The notes: generated from the letters alone by a model not told the origin. A stretch of 52,048 nt of DNA from Lingula anatina (GCF_001039355.2 NW_019775578.1:169170-221217), one strand, 5' to 3'. Positions 11,540-22,334 are shown, counted from the stretch's first letter. A program made the numbers and translations.

Positions 11540-11693
11540 GTGCTACTGACGGATGTCATTTTAATAAAGTGGATTCAAGGAGATACGAACAAACACGCCT
11601 TTTCACTTCAAAACAGCAAACCGGAAGAACAGGGAATGCTGGGATTTATTTCAGCATAATTAATTATGATAATTATGTTATCATATTCCAACA
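11540..11693 (-). repeat. copia 3' LTR (158-bp LTR, 4 bases lost at N)
   Basis: Matches 14171-14324 with two substitutions. On the element strand it begins TGTTGGAATATG right after the polypurine tract. The last bases (TGTT on the plus strand) are found at 10182-10185 at the end of the other block, together with the TSD. Confidence 0.9.
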
Positions 11694-11702
11694 CCCCCAC
11701 TT
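11694..11702 (-). other. copia polypurine tract
   Basis: Element-strand AAGTGGGGG immediately precedes the LTR start TGTTGG, as expected for the plus-strand DNA primer. It follows the pol stop by about 140 bases. Confidence 0.8.
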
Positions 11703-11843
11703 GATAGCATAATTTCAGAACTTACACAACATCTACATTCTTGCAACAATTACAAATGCACCAAGTCTCTTTGCATTTCTCATTTACATTAAATGTCTCT
11801 GTTCAGTATTACAAGAATTTACAATTGTCATGCATTACAGGAT

Positions 11844-12271
11844 CTAATATCCAAATATGAAATCTTTAAATCTTTCCAACTTAAACTTGTTTGCAGGCTT
11901 TGTGAATAAATCAGCCATCATATCTGTGGTTGGACAGTATTCCACAGAAACACTACACTTGTTGTATTCTGCACGAACAAAATGGTATTTCACATCAATA
12001 TGCTTGGATCTTTGATGTTTCACAGGATTCTTAATCAAAGCTATAGCACCTTGGTTATCCTCATAAATTGTTACAGGACTAACTCCACAAAATGTGCTAT
12101 TTCCAATCCCCTTAATCAACTGACTTAGATACAGACTCTCTTGTACTGCACTGGCTAGAGCCATGTACTCAGCTTCACAAGTTGAGAGTGCTACAGTAGG
12201 CTGTTTCCTAGCTTTCCACGAAATAAGTGGTCCATCTTGACTTAATGAAAAACAATACCCTGTATAACTAC
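11844..12271 (-). CDS. pol: copia RNase H C-terminal part
   Basis: Reads from the deletion junction through LILWxARKQPTVALSTCEAEYMALAS, EDNQGAIALIKNP, KHIDVKYHFVR, then TTDMMADLFTKPANKFKLERF and the stop at 11844. CEAEYMAL supplies the RNase H Glu and EDNQ an Asp; the first Asp (DADW) is lost in the deletion. It shows the normal pol C-terminus that is missing from the 863-3017 fragment. The frame differs from that of the integrase across the junction, so it cannot be translated from the gag start. Confidence 0.9.
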
Positions 12272-12766
12272 TTTTGCACTGGGTCTAACACCCGTCACTG
12301 CCTCAAAAGGCGTCATTTCAATGTGGTTGTTGTAACATCTATTCCTAATATGTGCAGCAGCCATCACCGCATACACCCACATTACCTTGGGTAATTCTGC
12401 CTCAATCAGTAAACACCTGGCCATTTCAAATAAAGTGCGCCACTCTCGTTCTACTGTACCATTTTGATGAGGCAAATATGGTGCTGACATTTCATGCTTT
12501 ATTCGATTCTCAACTAACACAGCTTGAAAATCTTTTCCAGTAAACTCTGTACCTTCGTCTGATCTCAGATGTTTAATCTTGCCATATGGCGCTATGTCTG
12601 CAATAAATTTTCTCAAGGCTTCTGCAGAATCTGATTTTCTTCTAAGAAAATACACTGAAGTACATCCAGAAAAATCATCTACAAATGCAATACAATATCT
12701 GTAGCCCTCCTTGCTTACAGGAGTAACAGTACCAGTAAGATCAGTGTGAACTAACTCAAATGTCAC
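12272..12766 (-). CDS. pol: copia integrase core
   Basis: Catalytic DDE triad is visible: FELVHTDLTG (first Asp), LRSDEGTEF (second Asp) and PHQNGTVEREW (Glu), spaced as in copia integrases, then MARCLL, MWVYAVMAAAHIRNR and TPFEAVTGVRPSAK up to the deletion. Integrase inserts the DNA copy into the host genome. It is out of frame with the protease part by one base at about 12765, where AAG meets TGA; a one-base loss is the simplest reading. Downstream of PSAK the frame runs a few codons into the junction and stops at 12242. Confidence 0.92.
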
Positions 12767-13422
12767 TTAGCACGACTATCAGCCACTCTGCTAAAGTGCT
12801 GTGTCATCTTACCCATCGTACACACTTCACAATCACTAAACTTCCTATCAGTAATTTTCATGTCCTTAACTACTGATTCAAGCTTCTCAATATCTCTAAC
12901 ATTACAGTGGCCCAAAACCTTATGCCACTCTTCTAAGCTATGCTTGACTTCTGAATTAACATTGATACTATACAAGTAATATAGTCGACCATGTTTCTCA
13001 ATGTCAAAGATAGTTCCATTTGTCGCGATCATTTCCGCATGATCTGAATTGAAGGTGATCTGGCATCCTTTCTCAGTAGCTGCTTGCACTGAAAAAATGT
13101 TCTGTTTGTAACTTGGGACATATAATGCATTGTCTAAAGTCACGTTTGCTACATTCCCATCAGCAGTGGTCAGTGACACATTAACTTTCCCTCTTCCTTG
13201 GGCTATGCCATTGGTCCTAGTTCCATCAGCCAATTCAATAAAGTGTTTGTCTGGGTCAAAGTTTTTGTCAAATTCTATGAATTTTGATTTGTCTGTCACT
13301 ATGTGTGACGTGGCTCCACAGTCCACAAGAAAACTAACATGCCCTGGTGTTTGACACATGTTTTCTGTCATTTTGAATACAAAGTTACAGTTTTCTTCAG
13401 AATTTGATACATTGTTTATTAC
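12767..13422 (-). CDS. pol: copia protease and integrase zinc finger (GAG-pre-integrase)
   Basis: In frame with gag but separated from it by a single UAG (13423-13425). From the first internal Met at 13371, FLVDCGATSHIV is the aspartic protease active site with DCG for the usual DSG. The segment EEWHKVLGHCN...CEVC is the HHCC zinc finger that precedes the integrase core. The frame ends at a TGA beside the one-base shift to the integrase. A Ser-to-Cys change next to the catalytic Asp is unusual and may reduce activity, or may be this family's normal form; other copies would tell. Confidence 0.88.
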
Positions 13423-14190
13423 CTAGGCATGATGTGTTCCACGCACTTGGTTCCTCTGCTTTGACTCGTCTGCCCAGCATTCATACGATTTATGTCCTCT
13501 TTTATTGCATGTCCAACAAATCACACCTTTTCTGTCCTTTCGTTTCACATGACGCGACGAACTTGATACTTTCATTACAGTCTCTTTCTCTTTACTGCTT
13601 GTATCAGTTTGTGATTTTTCTGTGTCATCGTAGTTTTTCAGAGCTACTTTAAATTGGGTAAAGTCTAGTTCTTTCTCTCCCTGTGCTAACACTACAGAAA
13701 ATGCTTTATATTCAACTGGAAGTCCTTTCAAAATCATTGCAATTAGTAAGGCATCATTTACAGTTTCTCCGGCATTATCCAGTGCAGCCGCAGCGTTTTC
13801 AGCACGAATAATGTAGTCGGTTATCGACTCCTCAGTCTCCTTTTGCAACGACGACAACTCGGAATACATCGCTATCACTCTAGGCTTTCCTTTACCTAAG
13901 TGATAGTCTCTTAACAACATAAGAGCCTTCCTTCCGTCGTTCTCAGCGTCACGCATGACTAAGCTGAGACTTCTGTCGTCCAGACACTGTATGAGCTCTG
14001 CATACGCTGTCTCGTTTTTGGAGTGAAAATCCTCTGGCGTCTCCGCTCCCGGCAGAATCGTCTGCTTTAATCCTTGAAGATGCAGATATCCTAAAAATTT
14101 GGTTTCCCATAGTTCGTACTTCTTTTCGTCTCCATTGAATAAAAGGCGTCCTCGGGGCCCATAACCTGTTGCGCTACTGACGGATGTCAT
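13423..14190 (-). CDS. gag: copia Gag, start codon inside the 5' LTR
   Basis: 255 aa. Residues 17-200 match the copia-type Gag (UBN2-like) pattern: LFNGDEKKYELWETKFLGYL, then MLLRDYHLGKGKPRV, ELSSLQKE, ESITDYI and ILKGLPVEYKAF. A CX2CX4HX4C zinc knuckle, CWTCNKRGHKSYEC, lies near residues 224-237 after a Lys/Ser-rich stretch. Gag forms the particle that packages element RNA. The ATG (14188-14190) lies 24 bases inside the LTR; codons 9-13 are encoded by the primer-binding site. No later Met precedes the conserved domain, so this start is the only reasonable one. The frame ends at UAG and would continue in frame into protease. Confidence 0.9.
   Translation of the reverse strand: MTSVSSATGYGPRGRLLFNGDEKKYELWETKFLGYLHLQGLKQTILPGAETPEDFHSKNETAYAELIQCLDDRSLSLVMRDAENDGRKALMLLRDYHLGKGKPRVIAMYSELSSLQKETEESITDYIIRAENAAAALDNAGETVNDALLIAMILKGLPVEYKAFSVVLAQGEKELDFTQFKVALKNYDDTEKSQTDTSSKEKETVMKVSSSSRHVKRKDRKGVICWTCNKRGHKSYECWADESKQRNQVRGTHHA
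14155..14166 (-). promoter_or_regulatory. copia primer-binding site, complementary to initiator tRNA-Met anticodon region
   Basis: Directly after the LTR the element strand reads GGTTATGGGCCC. This is the complement of GGGCCCATAACC, the anticodon stem-loop sequence of eukaryotic initiator tRNA-Met. Drosophila copia is known to prime from a 5' half of this tRNA cut at that place. The match here is 12 bases and then stops. Because gag starts upstream, the same bases also encode amino acids. Confidence 0.85.
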
Positions 14191-14324
14191 TTTAATAAAG
14201 TGGATTCAAGGAGATACGAACAAACACGCCTTCTCACTTCAAAACAGCAAACCGGAAGAACAGGGAATGCTGGGATTTATTTCAGCATAATTAATTATGA
14301 TAATTATGTTATCATATTCCAACA
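14167..14324 (-). repeat. copia 5' LTR, 158 bp
   Basis: Begins TGTTGGAATATG and ends CGCAACA on the element strand, with TG...CA termini and 5-bp host duplication GTAGC outside. It contains an AT-rich palindromic start (ATAATTATCATAATTAATTAT), GAAATAAATC as possible poly(A) signal, and the gag ATG 24 bases before its end. Its length is short for copia but known for some animal copia lineages (GalEa-type, from memory). Confidence 0.9.
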
Positions 14325-14361
14325 GTAGCTCATTGTTAAATCTTCCCCAGCACATTGCATC

Positions 14362-14474
14362 TAGCACGAAAATTCATGCGTTAGTACTCCTATTGACGAT
14401 TCTGATATGTACTGGCTGTACTAACACAGTGTGCTAACACAAGGTCAATAGGAGTGCTAATGCGTTTCGTACTA
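14362..14474. mobile_element. small foldback element, about 113 bp
   Basis: Arms TAGCACGAAA...GTACTCCTATTGAC (14362-14397) and GTCAATAGGAGTGC...TTCGTACTA (14443-14474) are imperfect inverted complements around a short loop. A further short inverted pair TGTACT/AGTACA is inside. Likely a MITE; no partner copy in the window to prove mobility. Confidence 0.55.
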
Positions 14475-15138
14475 CATTGCATCGTGATGTGAACAGTGCA
14501 CAACTAACACAGTCGATACCATGTGTGTTCTTCACTTCATATGTCTTATCCTGAACTCACCGATAAAGTTTGCCAACAGAATATATAACAAAACCATCTA
14601 AGAAAAGTGCCCTGATGGAAGATGACACTCAGTGTACAGAACGTTTGATGAAAAGTCCGGCTTTTCAGCGTCACCATTTGCACGCGCCATATGTAAACAT
14701 TGTTGAGTGTAGATGGCGCTGTGCAAGAGGTGACACTTTGGATTTGTAATGGACTGCGACCAAGATACTTGTGCAAGGCGGGAGGGGGGTTTGGCATCGC
14801 AACAGATATGACCAAGGTCCAGCCACTGTGATATATAAAAAATTATTGTGATACTCCGGAGAAATTATAAAAAAAGATTATCACATCAGCGCCCTCTATG
14901 CTTTATCGCTGTCTTCACTAGCACAATATGATGAAATTCATGGGCACCGTCACAATCATGTTGAGACAGACTCTGAGAATAAATACTGTAGCATTAACCC
15001 TGTTGTAACTCAACTTCCTCAATATTCTCCCGTACCATTACGTACCCTGTCAACATTGACAATTGTCAGAGAGGAAGATTCCCGTGCAAGACCCATGCCC
15101 TCCACCCCGACGCGCGCGCGCACACACACACGCACGCA

Positions 15139-15178
<40 letters not shown>

Positions 15179-16608
15179 TTTTTATGCTTTGGAAAGTAAC
15201 GCGTCGGTTAGAATTGTGTTGTTAGCCGTTTACTATTATAAAATACTCTGACTTTACAAAATGATATAGAAAAATCAAATAAGCAATTAAGAAATTTATT
15301 AAATTCCATTTAGAGTCATTCAATATTTTAAGAATTTCTACTAACAGCCTATTTTTAATCAATAATTAAAACAAGTCATATTTTGCGCTCCGATATTTCA
15401 GTCTCCGTTGTGTGGCTTGTTCAAAAATAGCAAACTTTGACTCCACGTAGATTCTGTCGGCACTTTATGTTCCATTTGTAACGTAGCGTTGATGCTTTGC
15501 CAGTTAATTTTCCAGTGCTGCGTTTTTAGTAATGGCGCTCTTTCTAAATAGACGTCATCTTTAAAGTTCATCTTTGTGAAATACTATAGTAGAAACANCA
15601 TATACATTTCTCAAAAACATACGCATACATACATATCCATATACCCTACCATGCCACTTTACTGCGTGCTACGAGTAACTACTGTATAAAATAAATACAT
15701 ATAAAGACAATCAAATAAATATTTTTCAGAAAACATTCGATGTCCCTGAATTACGGATGCCCTCCATTTTTTTGATTTTCTGTAAATGTATTATTTTACC
15801 TGAGAAATTAGTAGATTTATTTTCTAATCATCATTTCCAAGAATAATATCCGAACATTGGCTCCCTCTCGTTCACTAGATCCAGTTTTCGAGTTGTTTCC
15901 GCGAGTTTTTCACAGCATCAAAGTTAACGATATTATCTTTTATTTTCAAGAATTTAAAGTATCGGACTTCACTTGATTTGACTGACGTAAAGGTCACTAC
16001 ATTGTAAATAAAATTTAGTTTTGGGGTAATTTAAAAAGTTAAGTGGAATCATGTGAAAATTACCCAGAGGAAAGGCGTGGTCTCGTGTAAAATCATGAAT
16101 AAATAGAGCAGCGAGTTTCCAGGCGGGAGTTTCAAGATTATTATAATTTATTCACATTGCTTGAGACGTTACAACGTTTAACGAGCGTGATTGATATCAA
16201 TTTGAAACTATCGTGATGGGCGTCAACTTATCAATATTTTAAGCCAACGATACGCGCACAATCGTTGTTTAAGGTTTCTCTCTGACCATAGGTGCGCTAG
16301 AAGTCTGTTACAAAATTGTTGAAAGGGACTGTATACTATTGTATATTATTTTAGAGGTCCTGATATCACAGGGCGGGTTAACGTTAATATACAATGTAGT
16401 GAAACGTAGAATTCTGACGTAAGGGGATATCTAAAATGGGAGTATGATAAAAGCTAAGCAATAAATTCAACTTTTTCCATCATTATTCAAGGACTTGCAT
16501 TTCGTCTGAAATCAGTTCAATCTTTCTCCACACCAGAGGTGTATCGTGGTCCCGGTCCGTCACGTGAAGATACTAGGCCACTGCTTTCATAAACTACGCT
16601 ACTTATAA
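14475..16608. other. no gene seen; two small microsatellite regions
   Basis: No exon-like frame with splice signals was seen. A CG/CA microsatellite lies at 15107-15176 and a single N at 15598 without obvious duplicated flanks. GC content is somewhat higher at 14640-15120. Confidence 0.5.
15107..15176. repeat. alternating CG/CA microsatellite
   Basis: About 65 bases of strict purine-pyrimidine alternation: a (CG)n core at the left then (CA)n with CG and TA interruptions. This type of tract can adopt Z-DNA. The plus-strand frame across it is an artefact. Confidence 0.9.
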
Positions 16609-16939
16609 AAGGATAATAACTCTTCGTTTTTGCCAAAAAAATGAATTTTCCTGGAGTTAACAATTTTCCCGTACTTACCAGAGGTTAATGAATCCATTTT
16701 TACATTCACAGTTAGTCCCTGTTTTTTTTTCTAAAAAGTTTTTTGTTAAAATCTCTTAAGAGATAATAACAGAGTATAGCCATCAGTGGAGGTCACGTGA
16801 TCTGAAGACAATCTCAGATATCAGAATAATAGCTATAACTGCTGTTTTTGTCGTAAAACAGAATATATTATATTTCTATGAGTTGTTCACAATGTTTTTA
16901 TTGTGAAATATAGATCTCATATGAAGAGTTTTTATCCCT
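16609..16939. mobile_element. TTAA MITE, copy 1 (about 331 bp)
   Basis: Ends AAGGATAATAACTCTTCG and ...TGAAGAGTTTTTATCCCT are inverted repeats. TTAA follows the right end (16940-16943) and a decayed ATAA sits at the left. Internal palindrome AATCTCTTAAGAGAT. The same element, with better preserved ends and an empty allele, is at 24784-25119. No coding capacity. TTAA target sites are typical of piggyBac and Kolobok elements; which of these mobilised it cannot be told. Confidence 0.75.
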
Positions 16940-17793
16940 TTAACCCAGAAAACGAACGGAATGTGTTAGGTGTGATTTAGGTAGAGCAACCAAATATGTT
17001 AGAATTTGTTTTCACCAATTTATTCAGATGTTATGCGGAACAAATGCTTTATAAAAAGTAATATCTGAAAACAGTTTTAATTCAACTAGAACATATATGA
17101 AAGCCGTTCAGAACGCCCCTCCGTGAATAGATAAATATAATTCTTTTAAACCTACACAACAGCTTAAAATGTAATTTATATATTATTATTATACTGCCAT
17201 ACAATGTACACATTCTAGGTAAACCAATAATCCATATTTCAAACAACATTACGTCTTCAGCTTCACAAAAATAAAGGAAATTTATGTTCTTAATTATTAA
17301 CATCAACACAGATTTAAAACAATGTAATTGATAGAAAATTAGACATTCATACAAAGTTTAATCAAATCAAACCAATTCAATGTGGTGTTCACAACTTAAG
17401 CCTCACAAAAACAATTTCATCAAATCATTATAATATTGCTCATAAGCAAACAGAATGGAAATTTTATCACTTGGTTGTCTCAGTTTGTGGGTCAAAGTTT
17501 AAACAGACAAAACAGCCCCACACATTTTGATATTTAGTTTTGGAAGAAAAGGCAGAAAACAAAAGCAAGATTTACATCAGTCTCTTGTGATAACACATGA
17601 ATCATCCAATGGGACTATCATAAAAGTTGAAAAAAGAATGAAAATATATTAATACTAAATATCAGTGTTGCCTGATATAAAACTGATCTAACACCAGAAA
17701 GATTTGGAACTTGATGTGCTACACTCTAATTATTTCTCTGATCCAAATTACTGCCCAGTTTTAAGTCACTTGAGAAGAAAAACATGTCTCAGG

Positions 17794-18049
17794 CCCTATT
17801 CCCGTACCTAGATCGATCTAGCAGGATCGACCCATCTCCAAAAGGTTTCTCACTAAAGTACATTCAGCTTAAGTGGCTCTGATGTCTGGCACGCCTACTG
17901 TAGCTGTAAGAGGGTAATTAACTATCATTTAACAGCTTCAGTAGGTGTGCCAGACATCTAAGCTGCTTAATCAGAATGTAATTTAATGAGAATCCGGAGA
18001 ATACGGGGAGGGGTCGATCCTGCTAGATTGATCTAGGTATGGGAAAGGG
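17794..18049. mobile_element. 256-bp hairpin MITE, copy 1
   Basis: Nearly full-length foldback. The left arm CCCTATTCCCGTACCTAGAT... and right arm ...ATCTAGGTATGGGAAAGGG are complements. Inside, ATGTCTGGCACGCCTACTG pairs with CAGTAGGTGTGCCAGACAT. The central GTAAGAGGGTAATTAACTAT motif is shared with the 220-bp elements at 19661 and 45175, showing one superfamily. No coding capacity. Confidence 0.8.
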
Positions 18050-18363
18050 TCTAAGTTAATCGACGGGTCAAGATTTGTATTTGATGAACTGAACCAGATT
18101 TGTCCTTGCTGTCACACTGATAGGAATGTGGGCCCCCAAGCTGCTTTTCTGTTGATGAATCTGGAAAATTTTCACAATATTCCTTCAAAAGATATCCATT
18201 GCTTTAATTGATCAATATGCCTTTAAATAAAGATATTATTACAATGTAAAAAAATATTAAATACCCAACTGCAGGAATCATTTTAGTAAGCAAATGTGAC
18301 ATTTTTTATGTTGTCCACTATGCAGATGATAGAACTGCTGCTGATATAGGTCTATATTTGTTT

Positions 18364-18366
18364 TGA

Positions 18367-18421
<55 letters not shown>

Positions 18422-18423
18422 AA
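18364..18423. repeat. (TAAA)n microsatellite
   Basis: About 14 TAAA units. The matching tract in the second copy (21158-21182) has about half as many, a typical allelic length difference. Confidence 0.9.
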
Positions 18424-18635
18424 CCACAGGGAGCAGTTTTACCTCAGCTGTCAGCTGTGGCACCATATGGTCTGGAGTTTGTCTGTCACCCTGATCTCCA
18501 TGACAACAGGTCCAGATGATCAACGATGGCGTCCAGAGGCTTAGTAACCACCCATAATTACAAGAAATGTGCCAAAAATCTGAAGTGAAAAATCAACTAA
18601 ATAACAAATCTGACATTGATCATAGATTTGCAAGA

Positions 18636-18771
18636 ACTCTTACTGAGTGCAAACAGCTGAAGTGAATGACATGCCTCAACATACTTGCATAATCAGAAGC
18701 TATTTTGTATTCTATTCAATGCCTGCAGAGGCATGTCATTCAATTAAGCTGATTGCACTTTGCGAGAGTCC
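18636..18771. mobile_element. 136-bp foldback element, copy 1
   Basis: Arms ACTCTTACTGAGTGCAAACAG...GACATGCCTC and GAGGCATGTC...TTGCACTTTGCGAGAGTCC are complementary with a loop of about 45 bases. The duplicate is at 21396-21531. Likely a MITE. Confidence 0.65.
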
Positions 18772-19660
18772 AGTCACAGAGTTGGATCACTCTAAGTAGA
18801 CCTATGGTGTCTGTGAGAATAAGCCCAGAGAGAGAATATAAAGACACAAATATAGTGCCTGTATATAAACACACATTAAACACATATCTTCTATGCTGTT
18901 AGTATGGAGCAGATTCAGTGGCATCTATAGGCCACAGAGGTGACACAAGAATTGTAAAATTCTTTTAAAAAATCAGATATTTTCACCTCAACAGGTATGG
19001 TCAGTCTATAATAGTAGTAAAATGTGTTTTTCATTTTTTCAATTATTTTTGTTTGGTTTGGTTTTTCTGGCCAGCCATCAATACTACTGTGTCTGTACTC
19101 TTTCAATATTTTAATCTATCAACTGAACACAACCATTCATTAACACTGGCAGTATGAGTAAACCATCATCATATTTATATAAAACCCAAATAGGTTATAT
19201 AATACTGATTCATATAATATTAATTCACGTTATATAATAAAATGATATCTATTAGTACATCAACCTTTAGACATAGCAAATATTAAGACTTTTTTGAAAA
19301 TTTTGAAAATACTGTTTATTTCAGAGCCTGAAATATTTTGTCTATTTTCCCTAAAGAAAATTGTACCTGTTAAAAAAATATTTTTCAGGGTGATGTGACT
19401 TTCATTTCTACAATTGGAACTCCTGGCATGTTTATCTTGGAGATGGTCAGCGCTACACTATATTAGTTTTGGCTCATATAATAATCAAACGTAAAGTGCA
19501 CATGATGTAATCAGAAACTCTGCAAAAACTCATCCCATTGAGTTCCTGTTTACTCTGTGCCTCAGCAACCAGGAGGTTGCACTCTTTCATCCAAAAGAAG
19601 GCTATAGATGAACATTATCAGTATCAGAGGTTTTTTTAGGTAATTTTCTTGATATTGACT

Positions 19661-19880
19661 AAGACCCCATTCCCAGAGATTAGATCCATCCAAACTAGAT
19701 CAACTTAACTCCCTGGGGGTTCATGCTACATGGCTGTCAGCCGAGCGGTCACCATAGTTAATCACCCCCTTACAGTTTGTAGTAGGCGGGACAGACATTT
19801 AAGCCGGATTATCTGACAGTAATCTAGTGAGACTCCCCACGGGGATAGATCGATCTAAAATCTCTGGGAATACACTCTTA
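19661..19880. mobile_element. 220-bp hairpin MITE, copy 1
   Basis: Terminal arms ATTCCCAGAGATTAGAT... and ...ATCTAAAATCTCTGGGAAT. Inner arms GGCTGTCAG/CTGACAG and a central CACCCCCTTACAG/GTAGTAGGCGGG region match the element at 45175-45394, which lies in the opposite orientation. Ends carry AAGAC.. / ..CTCTTA. Non-coding. Confidence 0.8.
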
Positions 19881-20582
19881 TACAGTACAAATGGCAATGA
19901 CGCTAGACAGCTGTTAATAGTAAATGTAAACCGGCAATGTGTGCATGTATACATAAAAAAATCATAAAATTCTTGAAAGAAAAATCAGAACCAAATAAGN
20001 GTTAAATCAAACCAATAATCCACATTTCAAACAACATTACATCTTTAGCTTCACAAAAAATAAAGGAAATTTATGTTATTAATTATTAACATCAACACAG
20101 ATTTAAAACAATGTAATTGATAGAAAATTAGACATTCATACAAAGTTTAATCAAATCAAACCAATTCAATGTGGTGTTCACAACTTAAGCCTCACAAAAA
20201 CAATTTCATCAAATCATTATAATATTGCTCATAAGCAAACAGAATGGAAATTTTATCACTTGGTTGTCTCAGTTTGTGGGTCAAAGTTTAAACAGACAAA
20301 ACAGCCCCACACATTTTGATATTTAATTTTGAAAGAAAGGGCTAAAAACAAAAGCAAGATTTACATCAGTCTCTTGTGAAAACATGAATCATCCAATGGG
20401 ACTATCATAAAAGTTGCAGAAAAAAGAATGAAAATATATTAATGCTAATATCAGTGTTGCCTGATATAAAACTGATCTAACACCAAAAAGCTTTGGAACT
20501 TGATGTGCTACACTCTAATTATTTCTCTGATCCAAATTACTGCCCAGTTTTAAGTCACTTGAGAAGAAAAACATGTCTCAGG

Positions 20583-20838
20583 CCCTATTCCCGTACCTAG
20601 ATCGATCTAGCAGGATCGACCCATCTCCAAAGGGTTTCTCACTAAAGTACATTCAGCTTAAGTGGCTCTGATGTCTGGCATGCCTACTGTAGCTGTAAGA
20701 GGGTAATTAACTATCATTTAACAGCTTCAGTAGGTGTGCCAGACATCTAAGCTGCTTAATCAGAATGTAATTTAATGAGAATCCGGAGAATACGGGGAGG
20801 GGTCGATCCTGCTAGATTGATCTAGGTATGGGAAAGGG
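20583..20838. mobile_element. 256-bp hairpin MITE, copy 2
   Basis: Duplicate of 17794-18049 within the second copy of the 3-kb segment, with a few substitutions such as GGCATGCC for GGCACGCC. Confidence 0.8.
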
Positions 20839-21395
20839 TCTAAGTTAATCTACGGGTCAAGATTTGCATTTTATGAACTGAACCAGATTTGTCCTTGCTG
20901 TCACACTGATAGGAATGTGGGCCCCCAAGCTGCTTTTCTGTTGATGAATCTGGAAAATTATCACAATATTCCTTCAAAAGATATCCATTGCTTTAATTGA
21001 TCAATATGCCTTTAAATAAAGATATTATTACAATGTAAAAAAATACATTAAATACCCAACTGCAGGAATCATTTTAGTAAGCAAATGTGACATTTTTTAT
21101 GTTGTCCACTATGCAGATGATAGAACTGCTGCTGATATAGGTCTATATTTGTTTTGATAAATAAATAAATAAATAAATAAAACCACAGGGAGCAGTTTTA
21201 CCTCAGCTGTCAGCTGTGGCACCATATGGTCTGGAGTTTGTCTGTCACCCTGATCTCCATGACAACAGGTCCATATGATCAAGGATGGCGTCCAGAGGCT
21301 CAGTAACCACCCATAATTACAAGAAATGTGCCAAAAATCTGAAGTGAAAAATCAACTAAACAACAAATCTGACATTGATTATAGATTTGCAAGAA

Positions 21396-21531
21396 CTCTT
21401 ACTGAGTGCAAACAGCTGAAGTGAATGACATGCCTCAACATACTTGCATAATCAGAAGCTATTTTGTATTCTATTCAATGCCTGCGGAGGCATGTCATTC
21501 AATTAAGCTGATTGCACTTTGCGAGAGTCCA
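21396..21531. mobile_element. 136-bp foldback element, copy 2
   Basis: Duplicate of 18636-18771 within the second copy of the 3-kb segment. One visible change in the loop side (CCTGCGGAGG for CCTGCAGAGG). Confidence 0.6.
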
Positions 21532-22334
21532 GTCACAGAGTTGGATCACTCTAAGTAGACCTATGGTGTCTGTGAGAATAAGCTCAGAGAGAGAATATAA
21601 AGACACAAATATACATGTAGCGTCTGTATATAAACACACATTAAACACATATCTTCTATGCTCTTAGTATGGAGCAGATTCATCGATCCACAGTTAGTAC
21701 GATAGGGTCTGGGAAAGGTCCCTAGGACCACAACACTTTTCTAAATGACATACCTGTATCGGTACATGTACCTATCTGGGGGACCTTGACAATATGACCA
21801 TGACAATAAAAAAGTTTGGGGTGTTCTATGGAGAGAGGTTTAAGTGAATAAATATTAAAAATGAAGTTATTAGACTAAGTGTTAGTTTTATCTGATGATG
21901 TATGTTTGCAATTTAAAAAAAAGGCATAGACTTCTACCAGATATATTATGTACTAAAAATAATTGTATATCATTTAGAAATAGTGGAATTTATTATGGTA
22001 ATAACCCTGAAGTTAAGCTGTTCTTTGGATCTTTTTCTATAACTATAAAAACAATTTAGGATGTGCAATGGAGTTGCCATTTTAAAGCAGGAATTCATCT
22101 AAAGAGGGCAATGTTTATTGATTTTACAAACCCATGACTCACCTGCATAAACACCCAGAAAATTGTATTCCCTTTTAAATGTAATTAATACTACATGTGC
22201 TCATCTCTCCCTAAAGTGTACTCTAGTGAAACTCAAATCAGGTTATTGTCAGGTTATTGTCTTTTTCGGTAAACATAGTGTGCTATATCATCACAGTGTG
22301 CTACATCATCATATTTTTCCATAATTTTCTACAG

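Larger units (their letters stand above)
11540..14324 (-). mobile_element. Ty1/copia retrotransposon with LTRs, PBS, PPT and TSD; RT deleted
   Basis: Minus-strand element in order: 5' LTR (14167-14324), PBS (14155-14166), gag, protease, integrase, internal deletion, RNase H end, PPT (11694-11702), 3' LTR (11540-11693, first four bases lost at the N). Target duplication is GTAGC: 14325-14329 on one side and 10177-10181 on the other, where TGTTGTGCTACTG (10182 on) starts the same LTR. So the block 10212-11538 interrupts the 3' LTR in the assembly. LTRs differ at two visible positions, indicating a young insertion. Compared with the fragment at 863-3017, a stretch matching 1207-2878 (1672 bases: linker, RT and most RNase H) is missing, joined at 12271/12272. 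It needs other copies to move. Confidence 0.92.

Noticed and set aside
12164-12200. Frameshift in the copia RNase H at the CEAEYMAL region
   Set aside because: On close comparison with 1120-1150 the difference is a single substitution (Thr to Ser); the frame stays open to the deletion junction.
15063-15251. Frame with His-Thr repeats
   Set aside because: Translation of the CA microsatellite.
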